A stretch of DNA of 64,000 nt from a virus. This document shows, piece after piece, positions 24,172 to 32,641 of this stretch (positions are counted from its first letter, which is position 1; each line of letters starts with the position of its first letter). A program made the translations under genes and the position numbers. A model generated the notes under the pieces. That model made no database searches. It worked only from the letters and a program-made list of their open reading frames with translations, and had not been told where the DNA came from. The stretch spans positions 186,001-250,000 of the IMG/VR virus record IMGVR_UViG_3300036760_000522, one strand, 5' to 3'.

Positions 24172-26070
24172 TCACACAAAAACAAAAACCTGCTCAGTAG
24201 CTGGCACCTTTCCTATTCTACCAAGAGGTAGAACCAAGGTGCGCTGCAAACGAAACCCTGCGAGACCTGCCAGTCGCACCAACTCGTCCGCAATCGGGAA
24301 CCGTTGTGCCCCTCGTCGCACATTCTTTGTGTTCACACAAAACAAACCACCGTCACGTAAGTGTCGTTTGGACTTCAACACGAACGGTTGAAGAAACCCT
24401 TCCAGCCAAAGATCCCACGTTGAATACCTGACCCAACTCTGCGCCGCACTATCAGAGTACTTCTCGACCGAAAAGTACGGAGGACTCGTTAGTACAAGAT
24501 CCGCGCGCAAGTCTGCCAGGTCCACGTCTTCGAACGGGTATTCAAAAAAGTCAAAATGGCCAACCACCGATTGCAAAGCTGTGTATGACGCACCAGCTTT
24601 AGGATGAGGATCAACGCCAACGTATCGTCTACCGCTTGCCAGAGTCCCTACAGCACGACCACCATAACCAGCACACGGATCCAAGACGGTACCGCCAACA
24701 GGGCACAACGCCTCCACCAGAGCCTTTGCAAAACAAGGGCGAAAATTGGTCGGGCCACGAACAACGGCCTGCAAAGCGCGAAACACACGTACAGGCTGCA
24801 CAGGATCACCAACAGCCAATTGAAACTTCACGGCCCTACGCACATATTCCTGGTCGTACCACGCCGATCGCACTGAAGGACGATCTTGATATCTAGCGTC
24901 ATATCTGTGTGGAAAGAACCGCTGACACAGCTTCGATCCTGAACGTGTTTCACGCACCAATCTATCTTCCACTAGTTCAGTTTTGGACAACAACAGCTTA
25001 GACCAATCTATCTCCGCCTCCTCCATCGACGGCACAACCAAAGGCAGCACAGTTCTCGAAAGAACAGCGACGACGCTCTCTACATACGTTAGTGTGCGAG
25101 CGTCCAGCCTCTTGATCGCAAGACTCGCAGTTTCAACGTCCAACTCGACTTTGCTGCTACGTGAAGGACGACCTGTACATCCAGGGGCTAAACCGTGTTG
25201 TTTCCTCCAACGCGAAACACTTGTGCGGGACACTTGAAGTACATCAGCGATGTCGTCGGTATGGAGGCCCCGATCAAATAACGATCGCAAACGATCGTAG
25301 GTCAACAGATCTCGAGGCGCTAAACCAGCCTTGGGCGTCTTGACAGCGATCTTGTAACCGAGGCTAGGATGTAGATGTGGACGCACCAAATCCAAAAACC
25401 TGTTCAGCGCTGTGCGCCCTTGAATGTGGAGGGATCCGTCCTCGTAGACTTTGCTTCTGATACCCAGACTTGTCAGAATTCCAACCTGCACGCGTTGATC
25501 CTCTAGTGAGGGACCAACAGTGATCCTTACGTAATTACCTGAACGCGATCCATCATCCATGAACCAGACAGCCAGAGCTAAGCCGTCTACCCACTCTACT
25601 GGCAAGCGTGTAAACGTTTTGGGCCCTGAACCTGACGGGTAGAACAACTGCCAATAAGGAAAGAGGGCTCGACACGCATGTGTGAACAATCGATGACCCA
25701 GATACTCCCCTTTATCTGCTTTCCGAATGGCTACTGTAAACACCCCCCACTCCTCAGCTTTCCACAACAAATACTCATGTTGTTTGACGGAGTGGTGTTC
25801 TTGGTATCGTGCTGTATTTGTACCAGAACGCCGTAAGTTACCGTCACCTAACATTGATCCAACTAGAATTGACCTCAGACGATCGGTCAAAGTATCTGGG
25901 AGCCCAAAGCGATCACTCTTAGTCAGTGTCGGAATGCCGTACTTCTGGCGAAGACGACTAACGTGTGCTTGGGAAATACCAAACACACGACCAATTTCGG
26001 TCTCTGTCTTGTGCTGATCAAGATAAAGGTCCCGCAGAAATTGTTCCGTCAATCGTGTCGACACCTTCAC
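24172..26070 (-). CDS. Fusion: HTH + LAGLIDADG homing endonuclease + HTH + TSPPY DNA methyltransferase (632 aa)
   Basis: The frame starts at GTG. Residues 21-45 (TEIGRVFGISQAHVSRLRQK) are a helix-turn-helix. Residues 60-240 match a two-motif LAGLIDADG endonuclease: ILVGSMLGDG (68-77, D76) and GLALAVWFMDDGSR (163-176, D172/D173). A second HTH, DDIADVLQVSRTSVSRWRKQ, is at 272-291. Residues of about 380-632 are an amino-methyltransferase with motif I DPCAGYGGRAVG (464-475) and motif IV TSPPYF (528-533). There is no intein splice junction, so this is a fused polypeptide rather than an intein. It may cut and also protect its target site. It is alone, with its own intergenic region upstream. Confidence 0.8.
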   Translation of the reverse strand: MKVSTRLTEQFLRDLYLDQHKTETEIGRVFGISQAHVSRLRQKYGIPTLTKSDRFGLPDTLTDRLRSILVGSMLGDGNLRRSGTNTARYQEHHSVKQHEYLLWKAEEWGVFTVAIRKADKGEYLGHRLFTHACRALFPYWQLFYPSGSGPKTFTRLPVEWVDGLALAVWFMDDGSRSGNYVRITVGPSLEDQRVQVGILTSLGIRSKVYEDGSLHIQGRTALNRFLDLVRPHLHPSLGYKIAVKTPKAGLAPRDLLTYDRLRSLFDRGLHTDDIADVLQVSRTSVSRWRKQHGLAPGCTGRPSRSSKVELDVETASLAIKRLDARTLTYVESVVAVLSRTVLPLVVPSMEEAEIDWSKLLLSKTELVEDRLVRETRSGSKLCQRFFPHRYDARYQDRPSVRSAWYDQEYVRRAVKFQLAVGDPVQPVRVFRALQAVVRGPTNFRPCFAKALVEALCPVGGTVLDPCAGYGGRAVGTLASGRRYVGVDPHPKAGASYTALQSVVGHFDFFEYPFEDVDLADLRADLVLTSPPYFSVEKYSDSAAQSWVRYSTWDLWLEGFLQPFVLKSKRHLRDGGLFCVNTKNVRRGAQRFPIADELVRLAGLAGFRLQRTLVLPLGRIGKVPATEQVFVFV

Positions 26071-26209
26071 ACGATTAGCATACTTCTGTGCAACGATTCA
26101 GTGCTGTAGTGATTTTTCTCAGCAAACAAACCTGTCGGTAACCAGACACAGTACGAACCAAACACGGTTGCAATCGGAAAAAACGACGACGACCCAACAA
26201 TGATTGAAA
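26071..26209. other. Intergenic stretch with no clear gene
   Basis: These 139 bases between the fusion gene and the capsid terminator hold no frame with a good start. The segment should carry the promoter for the minus-strand fusion gene. Some TTGCAA/TTGCAC and TATGCT-like words occur, but none has good spacing, so no promoter is called. Confidence 0.4.
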
Positions 26210-26211
26210 TA

Positions 26212-26247
26212 GAAAAAGGCCGCCAGGGGTCTCCCAGCGGCCTTTCT
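26212..26247 (-). terminator. Rho-independent terminator after the major capsid gene
   Basis: GCGGCCTTT (26237-26245) and AAAGGCCGC (26215-26223) form a 9-bp GC-rich stem with an inner GGG/CCC pairing possible in the loop. On the minus strand it is followed by TTTTTCTATTTC. It lies 43 bases past the capsid stop and should end the head-operon transcript. Confidence 0.9.
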
Positions 26248-26289
26248 AGATCAACGATTACAGATTGCTCAACTACTCTGAATCACTGA

Positions 26290-27174
26290 TCAAACTCTGG
26301 TCACGACCAGGCGGCTGACAGCACGTGGGTTGAACGCGCCGATGCCGATATTTTCAAAGACCGAAAATCCGATCAGACGGTTCTTGGGATCGTCGGCGCT
26401 CAAAACCGTGAGTTCTGTACGAACCGGGAACCGGCCAAAGTTCTCGGCTTCCGCGCAGATGTAGATGAACCCAACCGGTACGATTCTGCTCGTGATGATC
26501 TGCGCTCCCCACAACACAGCTTGTAGGCCTGTGTTGAGAAGGACGGCCTGGCTTTCGATATCCAGGATGTCCCGACCGAACTTGCGGATGTCCGCATAGT
26601 CGGTCGCGTTCATGAAGATCCGGGCGACCCGAAGCCCGTGACGCTCGACCTCTGCGAATGCGTCGGCCAAGAACGACGGTGAGACCGGTGCGACCACAGC
26701 CAAGTCAGGGTTGGTCTGACCGGGTAGTGTGTCGAAGCCGCTGACAGCAACGCTGTCAACGATTGCGAAACCGCGCTCGTCTTCAGCTGCTGCAATCTGC
26801 GCTTTCGCCAGGTCCTGAGCACGCTCGATCATGTCGAACCTGCGCTCCTTGATCTGGGAGAGCGGGATCTCAGGATTCGAAGCAATCTCGAAGACCGGGA
26901 AGATCACACGACGTGACTTCTGGATCGACTGGATGTTGGCGCCTTCTTCACCGACGACGAACGCCGTGACTTCAGGATCCTTGTCGTAAACAGGCAAGGC
27001 GCCGTCAGGCAGCTCTTCCACGAGGAAGCTCTTCCGGATGACTGCCACGTAGTCGCGTCGTAGACGCAACGATTGAATCATCGAAGCCGCAAGCTTCTCA
27101 CGCCCTTGCGGTGTTCTGATGTGTTCGCCGATTAGGCGCTGTCGGATCTCGTTACTGATTATGGAAGCTGACAT
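26290..27174 (-). CDS. Major capsid protein, HK97-like fold (294 aa)
   Basis: The ATG start has GAGGTG as SD. The sequence has features of HK97-type capsid proteins of large phages: an N-terminal helix region, an E-loop-like stretch (VEELPDGALPVYDKDPEVTA), a long spine helix (IKERRFDMIERAQDLAKAQIAAAEDE) and an A-domain (GAQIITSRIVPVGFIYICAEAE) with C-terminal strands. The protein is the last gene of the head module, directly after a decoration-like protein and upstream of a strong terminator, as expected for the most highly expressed head gene. No long cleavable delta domain is visible; scaffolding is likely provided by the separate Q-rich protein. Confidence 0.85.
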   Translation of the reverse strand: MSASIISNEIRQRLIGEHIRTPQGREKLAASMIQSLRLRRDYVAVIRKSFLVEELPDGALPVYDKDPEVTAFVVGEEGANIQSIQKSRRVIFPVFEIASNPEIPLSQIKERRFDMIERAQDLAKAQIAAAEDERGFAIVDSVAVSGFDTLPGQTNPDLAVVAPVSPSFLADAFAEVERHGLRVARIFMNATDYADIRKFGRDILDIESQAVLLNTGLQAVLWGAQIITSRIVPVGFIYICAEAENFGRFPVRTELTVLSADDPKNRLIGFSVFENIGIGAFNPRAVSRLVVTRV

Positions 27175-27194
27175 GTTTCACCTCAAATCCGAGA

Positions 27195-27818
27195 TCAGAC
27201 CCGGAGATCCAGAACCAGTAGTGTGTTGTTAGCGTCTGGGGCGATTCGTACGATCCCCATGAGGGTGACGAAGTCCCGGTTGTTCTGACCGGCTACGTTC
27301 CACTCGTAGGCATCTTCAATACGATTCGTCAAAAGACCATTGACGCTCGCGTAGAGTTTGTCGCCCTGCGCATACGTGAGAGCCGCAGAGCCACCAACTT
27401 GTTGTTGTGTTTCCCACAGGCTCACAGCGTCTGTGCCGAAACCACAGAGGAATGGGCCTCGACCCGAAGCGACGCCAGGCGTGTTCTCGAATGGGTTTCC
27501 GAGAGCGTCGTTGATGAAGAGACCGAGGGGCTTCTGGCCAGCAACGTAGGCCGCAGCAATCTGCACGGGGCCGCCGATGTAGCCGTTACCACCATCGGGG
27601 CGTGTGAACGCCACCGTGGCTCCCAAAACACCAACTCTGGTGATCCCACTCAAAGTGGTTGACTTGTTGGCTACTGCGGTGACGACTGGGGGATTCGCTT
27701 GCGTGAACGCATCTACCGTCAGGATCCCAATTGAGTTGCGGATCCCAGAGTGTAGAATTTGTACACGACCAGAGGTTTCCCTGAAGTCACCCGAGCCTTG
27801 ACCGATACTCAAAGGCAT
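27195..27818 (-). CDS. Probable capsid decoration or head-stabilising protein
   Basis: This 207-residue protein has an ATG start and AGGAG as SD. It is beta-rich and Gly/Ala-rich, with no Cys except one, and starts MPLSIGQGSGDFRETSGRVQ. Phrases such as VTLMGIVRIAPDANNTLLVL at the C-terminus resemble small barrel-like head proteins. It sits 20 bases upstream of the major capsid gene, where decoration proteins are often encoded. The role is inferred from place and composition. Confidence 0.65.
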   Translation of the reverse strand: MPLSIGQGSGDFRETSGRVQILHSGIRNSIGILTVDAFTQANPPVVTAVANKSTTLSGITRVGVLGATVAFTRPDGGNGYIGGPVQIAAAYVAGQKPLGLFINDALGNPFENTPGVASGRGPFLCGFGTDAVSLWETQQQVGGSAALTYAQGDKLYASVNGLLTNRIEDAYEWNVAGQNNRDFVTLMGIVRIAPDANNTLLVLDLRV

Positions 27819-27901
27819 AGATTTCTCCTAGCTGGGGTGGATTCGTCCCAGAAGGTGCTGGGCCACGATTCATTCCATCTGAGGCGCTAGTCTGATTTGG
27901 A

Positions 27902-29071
27902 CTAACGAAAAGCGTGACTCACGTCGGGTGGGGCGTCCCACAGACCTGCGAGGTTGTCAGATCCCGTCGCCGGGAGGTCTGATCCTGGAGTGCCGCCTAT
28001 ACGGCTCACACCCGGAGGTTTTGTTCCAAGTGTGCGACTTGCGGTCTTGACCCTGGTACCCGGATCATCAGCACTGGCAGTGATGCCAAAAGCTGCTTGA
28101 GCATTCTGGGCTTCAGGTGCTGAAGCGAAGATCTGTTGCAGATCAGGGTCCACTGCCACGTCATCGACCATCATCGACGGGCCCATGTCCTGAAAGAAGC
28201 CCATGTCATCATTGGCCATCTGCGGCTGTTGTTGAACGGGTTGCTGCTGCTGCTGAGCTTGCTGCTGCGGAGGCTGTTGTTGCAGCTGCTGCACAGCTTG
28301 TTGCACCATATCTTGGAGCTGAGCTTCTAGCTGCTGCTGTGACTGTACCTGCTGTTGCTGGACTTGTTGCTGAGCCAATTGCTGCACCATCTGGTTAGCA
28401 GTGACTGTGTCCCCCTGCTGCATGGCTGCGATCGCTTTTGCAGCAAGCTTCGCACGAGCTTCCTTCTGCTGTTCCTTATCATCATCTTGCTGCTGATCCT
28501 GAGCTTGCTTGCTCTTGTCTTTGTCAGCGTCGTCTTGCTGCTGCTGATCCTGAGCTTGCTTGCTCTTGTCTTTGTCAGCGTCGTCTTGCTGCTGCTGCTG
28601 CTGATCCTGAGCTTGCTTGCTCTTGTCTTTGTCAGCGTCGTCTTGCTGCTCGTCATCAGAGGCGAGACGTCGAACGGTATCGATCAAAACGCTATCGGGT
28701 AGGTGCATGAACCCGAGGGCCTGATCCTCCAAGAGTTGTGTCGAAGCGTTCTTGAGGAGATGCTTGGAAAGCTGGAGGCAGACCTCAGCTTTCTTCTCGA
28801 GCTTCTCGTCGTCTTCTTGCTCTTCGGCGGCGGTCTTGAAAGTGTCAGGCCTGAACGCAGGCATCCCGATCTCGTTTACACGAGTGTAGCCAGTAGAGTC
28901 GTACTCGTCCTTCCACCGACTCGGTGATACATCTTCTGCAAAGTCTGAAGGCGTACCGGTCACGTATGCGTCGGCAGCGGGTTGGGCCTGCAAATTCTCA
29001 GGCCGCATCGAATCAGGATCAGCCGCCAACTTGGCAATTCTCTCGCGGTCCCATGTAGATCGTTCACGCAT
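27902..29071 (-). CDS. Scaffold-like Gln-rich head protein with tandem repeats (389 aa)
   Basis: The start is ATG with GGAG about 11 bases upstream. Residues of about 140-300 are extreme low complexity: three to four copies of DDADKDKSKQAQDQQ followed by long Gln runs, predicted helical and highly charged. The N-terminus is acidic and the C-terminus (SRIGGTPGSDLPATG) is short and flexible. Its position between the probable protease and the capsid genes is that of a scaffold or core protein, and scaffolds are often helical and low in complexity. A head-core function is likely but not proven; the repeat number may vary between relatives. Confidence 0.7.
   Translation of the reverse strand: MRERSTWDRERIAKLAADPDSMRPENLQAQPAADAYVTGTPSDFAEDVSPSRWKDEYDSTGYTRVNEIGMPAFRPDTFKTAAEEQEDDEKLEKKAEVCLQLSKHLLKNASTQLLEDQALGFMHLPDSVLIDTVRRLASDDEQQDDADKDKSKQAQDQQQQQQDDADKDKSKQAQDQQQQDDADKDKSKQAQDQQQDDDKEQQKEARAKLAAKAIAAMQQGDTVTANQMVQQLAQQQVQQQQVQSQQQLEAQLQDMVQQAVQQLQQQPPQQQAQQQQQPVQQQPQMANDDMGFFQDMGPSMMVDDVAVDPDLQQIFASAPEAQNAQAAFGITASADDPGTRVKTASRTLGTKPPGVSRIGGTPGSDLPATGSDNLAGLWDAPPDVSHAFR
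28488..28655. repeat. Tandem repeat of 51-57 bp, three copies
   Basis: Each unit contains GATCCTGAGCTTGCTTGCTC followed by TTGTCTTTGTCAGCGTCGTC and a variable number of CTG triplets. It encodes the DDADKDKSKQAQD repeat of the scaffold-like protein. The units differ mainly in CTG number, which suggests replication slippage. Confidence 0.9.
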
Positions 29072-29136
29072 AACTAAACTTCTCCGTCCGTTTTCGTCCC
29101 CGCAGAAAACTTGGTCACCTTCACCCAGATCACCGA

Positions 29137-29160
29137 TAAAAAAGGAATCACGTAGTTCCT
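29137..29160 (-). terminator. Weak terminator-like hairpin overlapping a stop codon
   Basis: AGGAA (29143-29147) and TTCCT (29156-29160) pair, followed on the minus strand by TTTTTT and ATC. The stem is only 5 bp and spans the stop of the protease gene. It could reduce read-through from the protease into the scaffold gene and so set their ratio. Confidence 0.4.
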
Positions 29161-30566
29161 AGGTCAAAGAGCTGACCTTTCTCGATCAAAGCTTTTTGCT
29201 CCGCCGCTGTGAGCACATGACCCAAAACCCTCTGACAAACCGCTAAAAATGCGGTATTTCCGCCATGTCGACGTGGACCTCCCACCTCAAGAACGGTTCG
29301 GTAAACCCGATCAGTCCCCGCCTGCTTGATTCGACCCATTTGGTCCAAAACCCTAGATATTACAAGTACTTCCGCTCCTGACAAAGATTTGTTGTTCGCA
29401 ACACGACGCCAACCACCAAGTCGATGCAAGACAAAACCTGTCAAGATTCGTTGCACACAGTCCGGATTCCGTATTCGAGCAGACAAGTAGCGCTCGACTG
29501 ATCTGAACTCGGGGATCTTAGAAGCTTCGTGTGTGAGGCCTCCATTCGTGTCATCTCGCAGAGTTGAACGAGGTGGAACAGGCCCGTTCAAGTCACTTCG
29601 AACCTTCTCCAAAGCCTTCTGCCGAATCAATTTAGCGACCTCATCAACAGCGGTATCAATATCGCTCGGGGAGCCAGAAGGCGTCACCTCGTTTGACGGA
29701 TCAACGAAGGGGTTCTGATCTTGTGCTGCTTTAAGCGAAGCACCAAGAGTCGCCGTTGGTGGACGTAAAGGCAAAACTTGGTTGAGCTGTGATGCGGCAG
29801 CTTCGCCTGGAAAAAGGTTACGAACAACTGCACCCTTGAATGCCGGATTCGCAACCCAAGATGCCTCGATGAATTTTACGCTGTCATTTTCTGAGGCGTT
29901 GCCACACAACTCTGCCACTTTGTGTGTCTTCCCAAAAGCGTCTTTGAACGTGTTTCCCTTCGCGTATTTTATGTGGCTGCAAAGCTCTGTGTCGTCAGTG
30001 GCCACGTTTCCGCAGAACGAACACTGGCTGTAGAGAATTGAACAACCCATGCTGAGAGAATTGATCTTCCCTGACTCGATCCCAGCAATCAAAGCTCGGT
30101 GCTTCCGATCAGTCGCCACCAAAATGTCAATGTAGACACTCGGGCCCGTGTCCCGGGCCACAGCGTCAATGATCCGTCCCTTGGAGAGCTCCTTGACCTG
30201 TAGGTGCTCCATGAAATTGTTGGCACCAATGAACGTACGATACGTTGCCAACAACAACGGACGGGACCACGCGTCGTTGTTGTTATTTATAAAACGAGAC
30301 GTCTCCGACGTGATGTAGTAATCAAGGAAACGCCGGTTGACTTCAAAGCTGCCTTGTAAGTGACGACCCAGTGGACCTGGACCATTTTCGGTATCCACTG
30401 ACGCCATGATCGTGGCGTGACTCAACAAGTACTGTGCCGGATCGTATTTCTGTAACACAGTGCTCTGTGTAGCAACCTTGCGCCCAGCGGTGACATGACG
30501 CTGCCAAGCATCAACTGAAGCCAAAGGCTCCGCGACTACTGCGTTGGCGTACTTAAGAAAGGCCAT
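29148..30566 (-). CDS. Probable prohead protease with embedded zinc-ribbon-like segment (472 aa)
   Basis: The ATG start has AGGAAAG as SD. The N-terminal 255 residues recall T4-gp21/S78-type head proteases: LLSHATIMASVDTENGP includes a candidate catalytic His, GKINSLSMGCSILYSQC a candidate nucleophile Ser, and EASWVANPAFKGAVVRNL closes the domain. Between them lies CSFCGNVATDDTELCSHIKY, four Cys/His positions like a small zinc site. The C-terminal 200 residues are helical and Arg-rich and may be a core or scaffold-like extension. It is encoded between portal-side genes and the scaffold gene, the standard place for a prohead protease. The catalytic assignment is inferred. Confidence 0.55.
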   Translation of the reverse strand: MAFLKYANAVVAEPLASVDAWQRHVTAGRKVATQSTVLQKYDPAQYLLSHATIMASVDTENGPGPLGRHLQGSFEVNRRFLDYYITSETSRFINNNNDAWSRPLLLATYRTFIGANNFMEHLQVKELSKGRIIDAVARDTGPSVYIDILVATDRKHRALIAGIESGKINSLSMGCSILYSQCSFCGNVATDDTELCSHIKYAKGNTFKDAFGKTHKVAELCGNASENDSVKFIEASWVANPAFKGAVVRNLFPGEAAASQLNQVLPLRPPTATLGASLKAAQDQNPFVDPSNEVTPSGSPSDIDTAVDEVAKLIRQKALEKVRSDLNGPVPPRSTLRDDTNGGLTHEASKIPEFRSVERYLSARIRNPDCVQRILTGFVLHRLGGWRRVANNKSLSGAEVLVISRVLDQMGRIKQAGTDRVYRTVLEVGGPRRHGGNTAFLAVCQRVLGHVLTAAEQKALIEKGQLFDLGTT

Positions 30567-30750
30567 TTCTTTCCTGTTGCGTCACATGGCCGTCGACAGG
30601 GCACTTGTACATGTCTCGAGCCACACAAAACATCTCCGCACCGCACTCTGGACAAATCACGCGAAGCGTCGGACGAAGCACTGCACCTGTCTGCCCACCG
30701 GGGTAGACAGGTTTGACTTCAACGACATCTCCATACTTCACGAACGGCAC
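30553..30750 (-). CDS. Small zinc-ribbon protein (65 aa)
   Basis: The start is GTG with GGAAGG as SD. The sequence VICPECGAEMFCVARDMYKCPVDGHV has CxxC and a later C..H or C pair, matching a minimal zinc ribbon. Its first half is a short beta module (YGDVVEVKPVYPGGQTG). The C-terminal part of the 220-residue protein upstream has a similar ribbon. It may bind nucleic acid or a virion protein. The stop overlaps the protease start by 14 bases. Confidence 0.6.
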   Translation of the reverse strand: MPFVKYGDVVEVKPVYPGGQTGAVLRPTLRVICPECGAEMFCVARDMYKCPVDGHVTQQERNGLS

Positions 30751-30752
30751 AA

Positions 30753-30998
30753 TCAGCCTTCCAGCAATTTGATTGTCGAACGAAGTGTTTGACCGTGGCC
30801 GCTTACCAACAGCGTTTCGCAGAGATACCGAGCCGCAACGTGCCCCTTGAAGCTGTCGAGAAAGGTCTTCAAACGTTGCTTGTCATCAGTCTTGAGGATC
30901 TGTTGCAAGTCATTGAGAACCTCTGGACGGATACTGCCTGCGGTTACACACTCCTGATAGGCGTGTGCCGCTTGTAACAAGGCTTGTTTGTTCGTCAT
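30753..30998 (-). CDS. Small helical hypothetical protein (81 aa)
   Basis: I prefer ATG 30998 (MTNKQALLQAAHAYQECV) over a GTG at 31013 that would overlap the preceding gene. The product is fully helical (RPEVLNDLQQILKTDDKQRLKTF). No family was recognised. It lies in the head module between two zinc-ribbon proteins. Confidence 0.55.
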   Translation of the reverse strand: MTNKQALLQAAHAYQECVTAGSIRPEVLNDLQQILKTDDKQRLKTFLDSFKGHVAARYLCETLLVSGHGQTLRSTIKLLEG

Positions 30999-31006
30999 CA
31001 CACCAA

Positions 31007-31669
31007 TCACCACCCAACAGGGGCGCCTTCCGGTCCCAAAATATCAGCTTGTCGAATCAAGTAGAGGTCTCGGGGACAAGCGAACAGTTTGACCTTCTGT
31101 CCTTTGCTCATCTTGTACGTGGTACGTCGCATGCTCGTCCCACACCTCGGACAATTCGGGCGGCCAATCTCAACTTCCGAACGTGTTGCACGATGTTGTC
31201 GATTCTGTGAAAACCAATACGTGGCTTGCTTGTCAGCAAGACCGGACCAGTAGAGGGACTCCGCAAGAGCCGCAAATCTGTAGAACTTCGCAGTTTCCTG
31301 TCGTATGGTTCTGTCCCCAATTTCAGACCCGTACCGCCTCCATTGATCATCGTAAGAGGCAACTTCAGACAGACCTGCATGAAACGATCTGGCCAGCTCG
31401 CGGTAGAACTCCGGGTTCTCGACCAACCACCAAACTGCGGCTGACTTCGTGCCGAACCCATTCACCGAAGACGGAAGACACACCGCGAACGTGATTCCTA
31501 CCTTAGCTAGAGACTCCTCCGTCGACTGTTGGTCGAATGGCCACGCAACCTTGATGTTAGGAGAGACCTCTACGATTCGCCCAACGTAGGGCGACAAACC
31601 GTGCGACCCGAACTTCTGAACCAAGTCACCGGGGCCGAACGAGCGATCGTAGTCCCAGTAGTTGGACAT
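31007..31669 (-). CDS. Hypothetical protein with C-terminal zinc ribbon (220 aa)
   Basis: The ATG start has no strong SD and follows the upstream stop closely. Residues 8-45 (FGPGDLVQKFGSHGLSPYVG) form a small SH3-like barrel as in many phage and bacterial proteins that bind DNA or RNA. The middle is helical. The end, NCPRCGTSMRRTTYKMSKGQ followed by FACPRD, is a zinc ribbon. The combination suggests nucleic-acid or portal-region binding, but no function is known. Confidence 0.6.
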   Translation of the reverse strand: MSNYWDYDRSFGPGDLVQKFGSHGLSPYVGRIVEVSPNIKVAWPFDQQSTEESLAKVGITFAVCLPSSVNGFGTKSAAVWWLVENPEFYRELARSFHAGLSEVASYDDQWRRYGSEIGDRTIRQETAKFYRFAALAESLYWSGLADKQATYWFSQNRQHRATRSEVEIGRPNCPRCGTSMRRTTYKMSKGQKVKLFACPRDLYLIRQADILGPEGAPVGW

Positions 31670-31674
31670 TCATT

Positions 31675-32610
31675 TCACGGTGCGAGAGCGCGCCCTGTAG
31701 ATGACTTGCCGTCCTGAACCGCCTGTGTTTGGTCGTCAGCGTAAGCCGCCATGTAGGGCTCATCAGCGTCGGTCTGTATGGGCCTCGAAGGAGAATTGAA
31801 CGTCGACATGTACGACTCGTCGGAATCGCTCTTCAAAACCTTGGCGTTCTTCAGGGTCTCAACTTGACGTTTAGCCAACGAGCCCTGTCCGTACATACCG
31901 GCTTCGACACGATCCGCGATCTTGTCCAAATGGTTGACAAGCCCCTTGGCTGTGTCAAACGGCATGCCCCAAGACGCGTGTCGCTCCTGAATTGTGTTTG
32001 CAGCTGTATCGAGGTTGCTCAAAACCGTATCGACTGCTGTCTTCTGTTCTTTCGTCATAACTGTTCCTCTCGTACTTGACTGAATTGTCAAAAGAGTATT
32101 CCCAACCCCTGGCTCAGACCGACCAGATAACTTGGCAAGCAAGCGGTTGTAGACCATGGGATCCAGGTCCGTGGTGGTCGTAGGCCCGGCACCGCGTATC
32201 GCCAGATCCAAAGCTGCTCGATACTTGGTCTCAGGATCCATCAGACGCAGAAGCTCAGAATTCAAGCGTTCACGAGCAAGCCTAAGTATCAAGCTCTCAT
32301 CGTGGTCACGACGTTGCGTCCACATAGCTCCGGCCGGAGGCTTGTGATCCTTGGGATCGACGCCGTGGTAAACAGCTTCAACCAACTTCGACATCGATTT
32401 TCGGAAATCATAAGAAGATCCGCCAATCGATTTGTAGTTCTTGCTACGGTCCGGATCGTTGTCTGTATCTGGGTCCCGCTCGGGTTCAGGATCGACTTGG
32501 TTGCGCTGCCTGTCGTGCCGTGGAGGCTTGGATCGAGGGGACTCCCTGACCAGACGAGTCTCTTCGTCCTCTTCACGCTCACCGACAGTTTTAGTCGCCC
32601 ACAACTCCAC
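31675..32610 (-). CDS. Hypothetical head-module protein (311 aa)
   Basis: The frame opens at GTG without a clear SD, so the start is uncertain. The first 60 residues are very charged (Arg/Asp/Glu/Pro) and probably disordered. The middle is helical (LVNHLDKIADRVEAGMYG). The C-terminus has two related short acidic motifs, SDESYMSTF and ADEPYMAAY, which could be capsid- or portal-binding tags. Located between the hypermodification-like gene and the zinc-ribbon proteins; a head-core or internal-virion role is possible. Confidence 0.55.
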   Translation of the reverse strand: MELWATKTVGEREEDEETRLVRESPRSKPPRHDRQRNQVDPEPERDPDTDNDPDRSKNYKSIGGSSYDFRKSMSKLVEAVYHGVDPKDHKPPAGAMWTQRRDHDESLILRLARERLNSELLRLMDPETKYRAALDLAIRGAGPTTTTDLDPMVYNRLLAKLSGRSEPGVGNTLLTIQSSTRGTVMTKEQKTAVDTVLSNLDTAANTIQERHASWGMPFDTAKGLVNHLDKIADRVEAGMYGQGSLAKRQVETLKNAKVLKSDSDESYMSTFNSPSRPIQTDADEPYMAAYADDQTQAVQDGKSSTGRALAP

Positions 32611-32641
32611 AAAAGAGACGGGCGAACAAACAGTTCACTGG

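Noticed and set aside
24172-26070. Intein inside a methyltransferase
   Set aside because: There is no Cys/Ser at a splice start and no HN-C/S/T end, and the endonuclease stands at the N-terminus and not inside the enzyme.
28488-28655. CRISPR-like direct repeats
   Set aside because: The units are contiguous coding repeats without unique spacers and lie in one frame of a head gene.
28117-28702. Leu-rich plus-strand frames resembling transmembrane segments
   Set aside because: They are the reverse reading of CAG/CTG-rich scaffold repeats; the Leu runs come from the repeat and not from a membrane protein.
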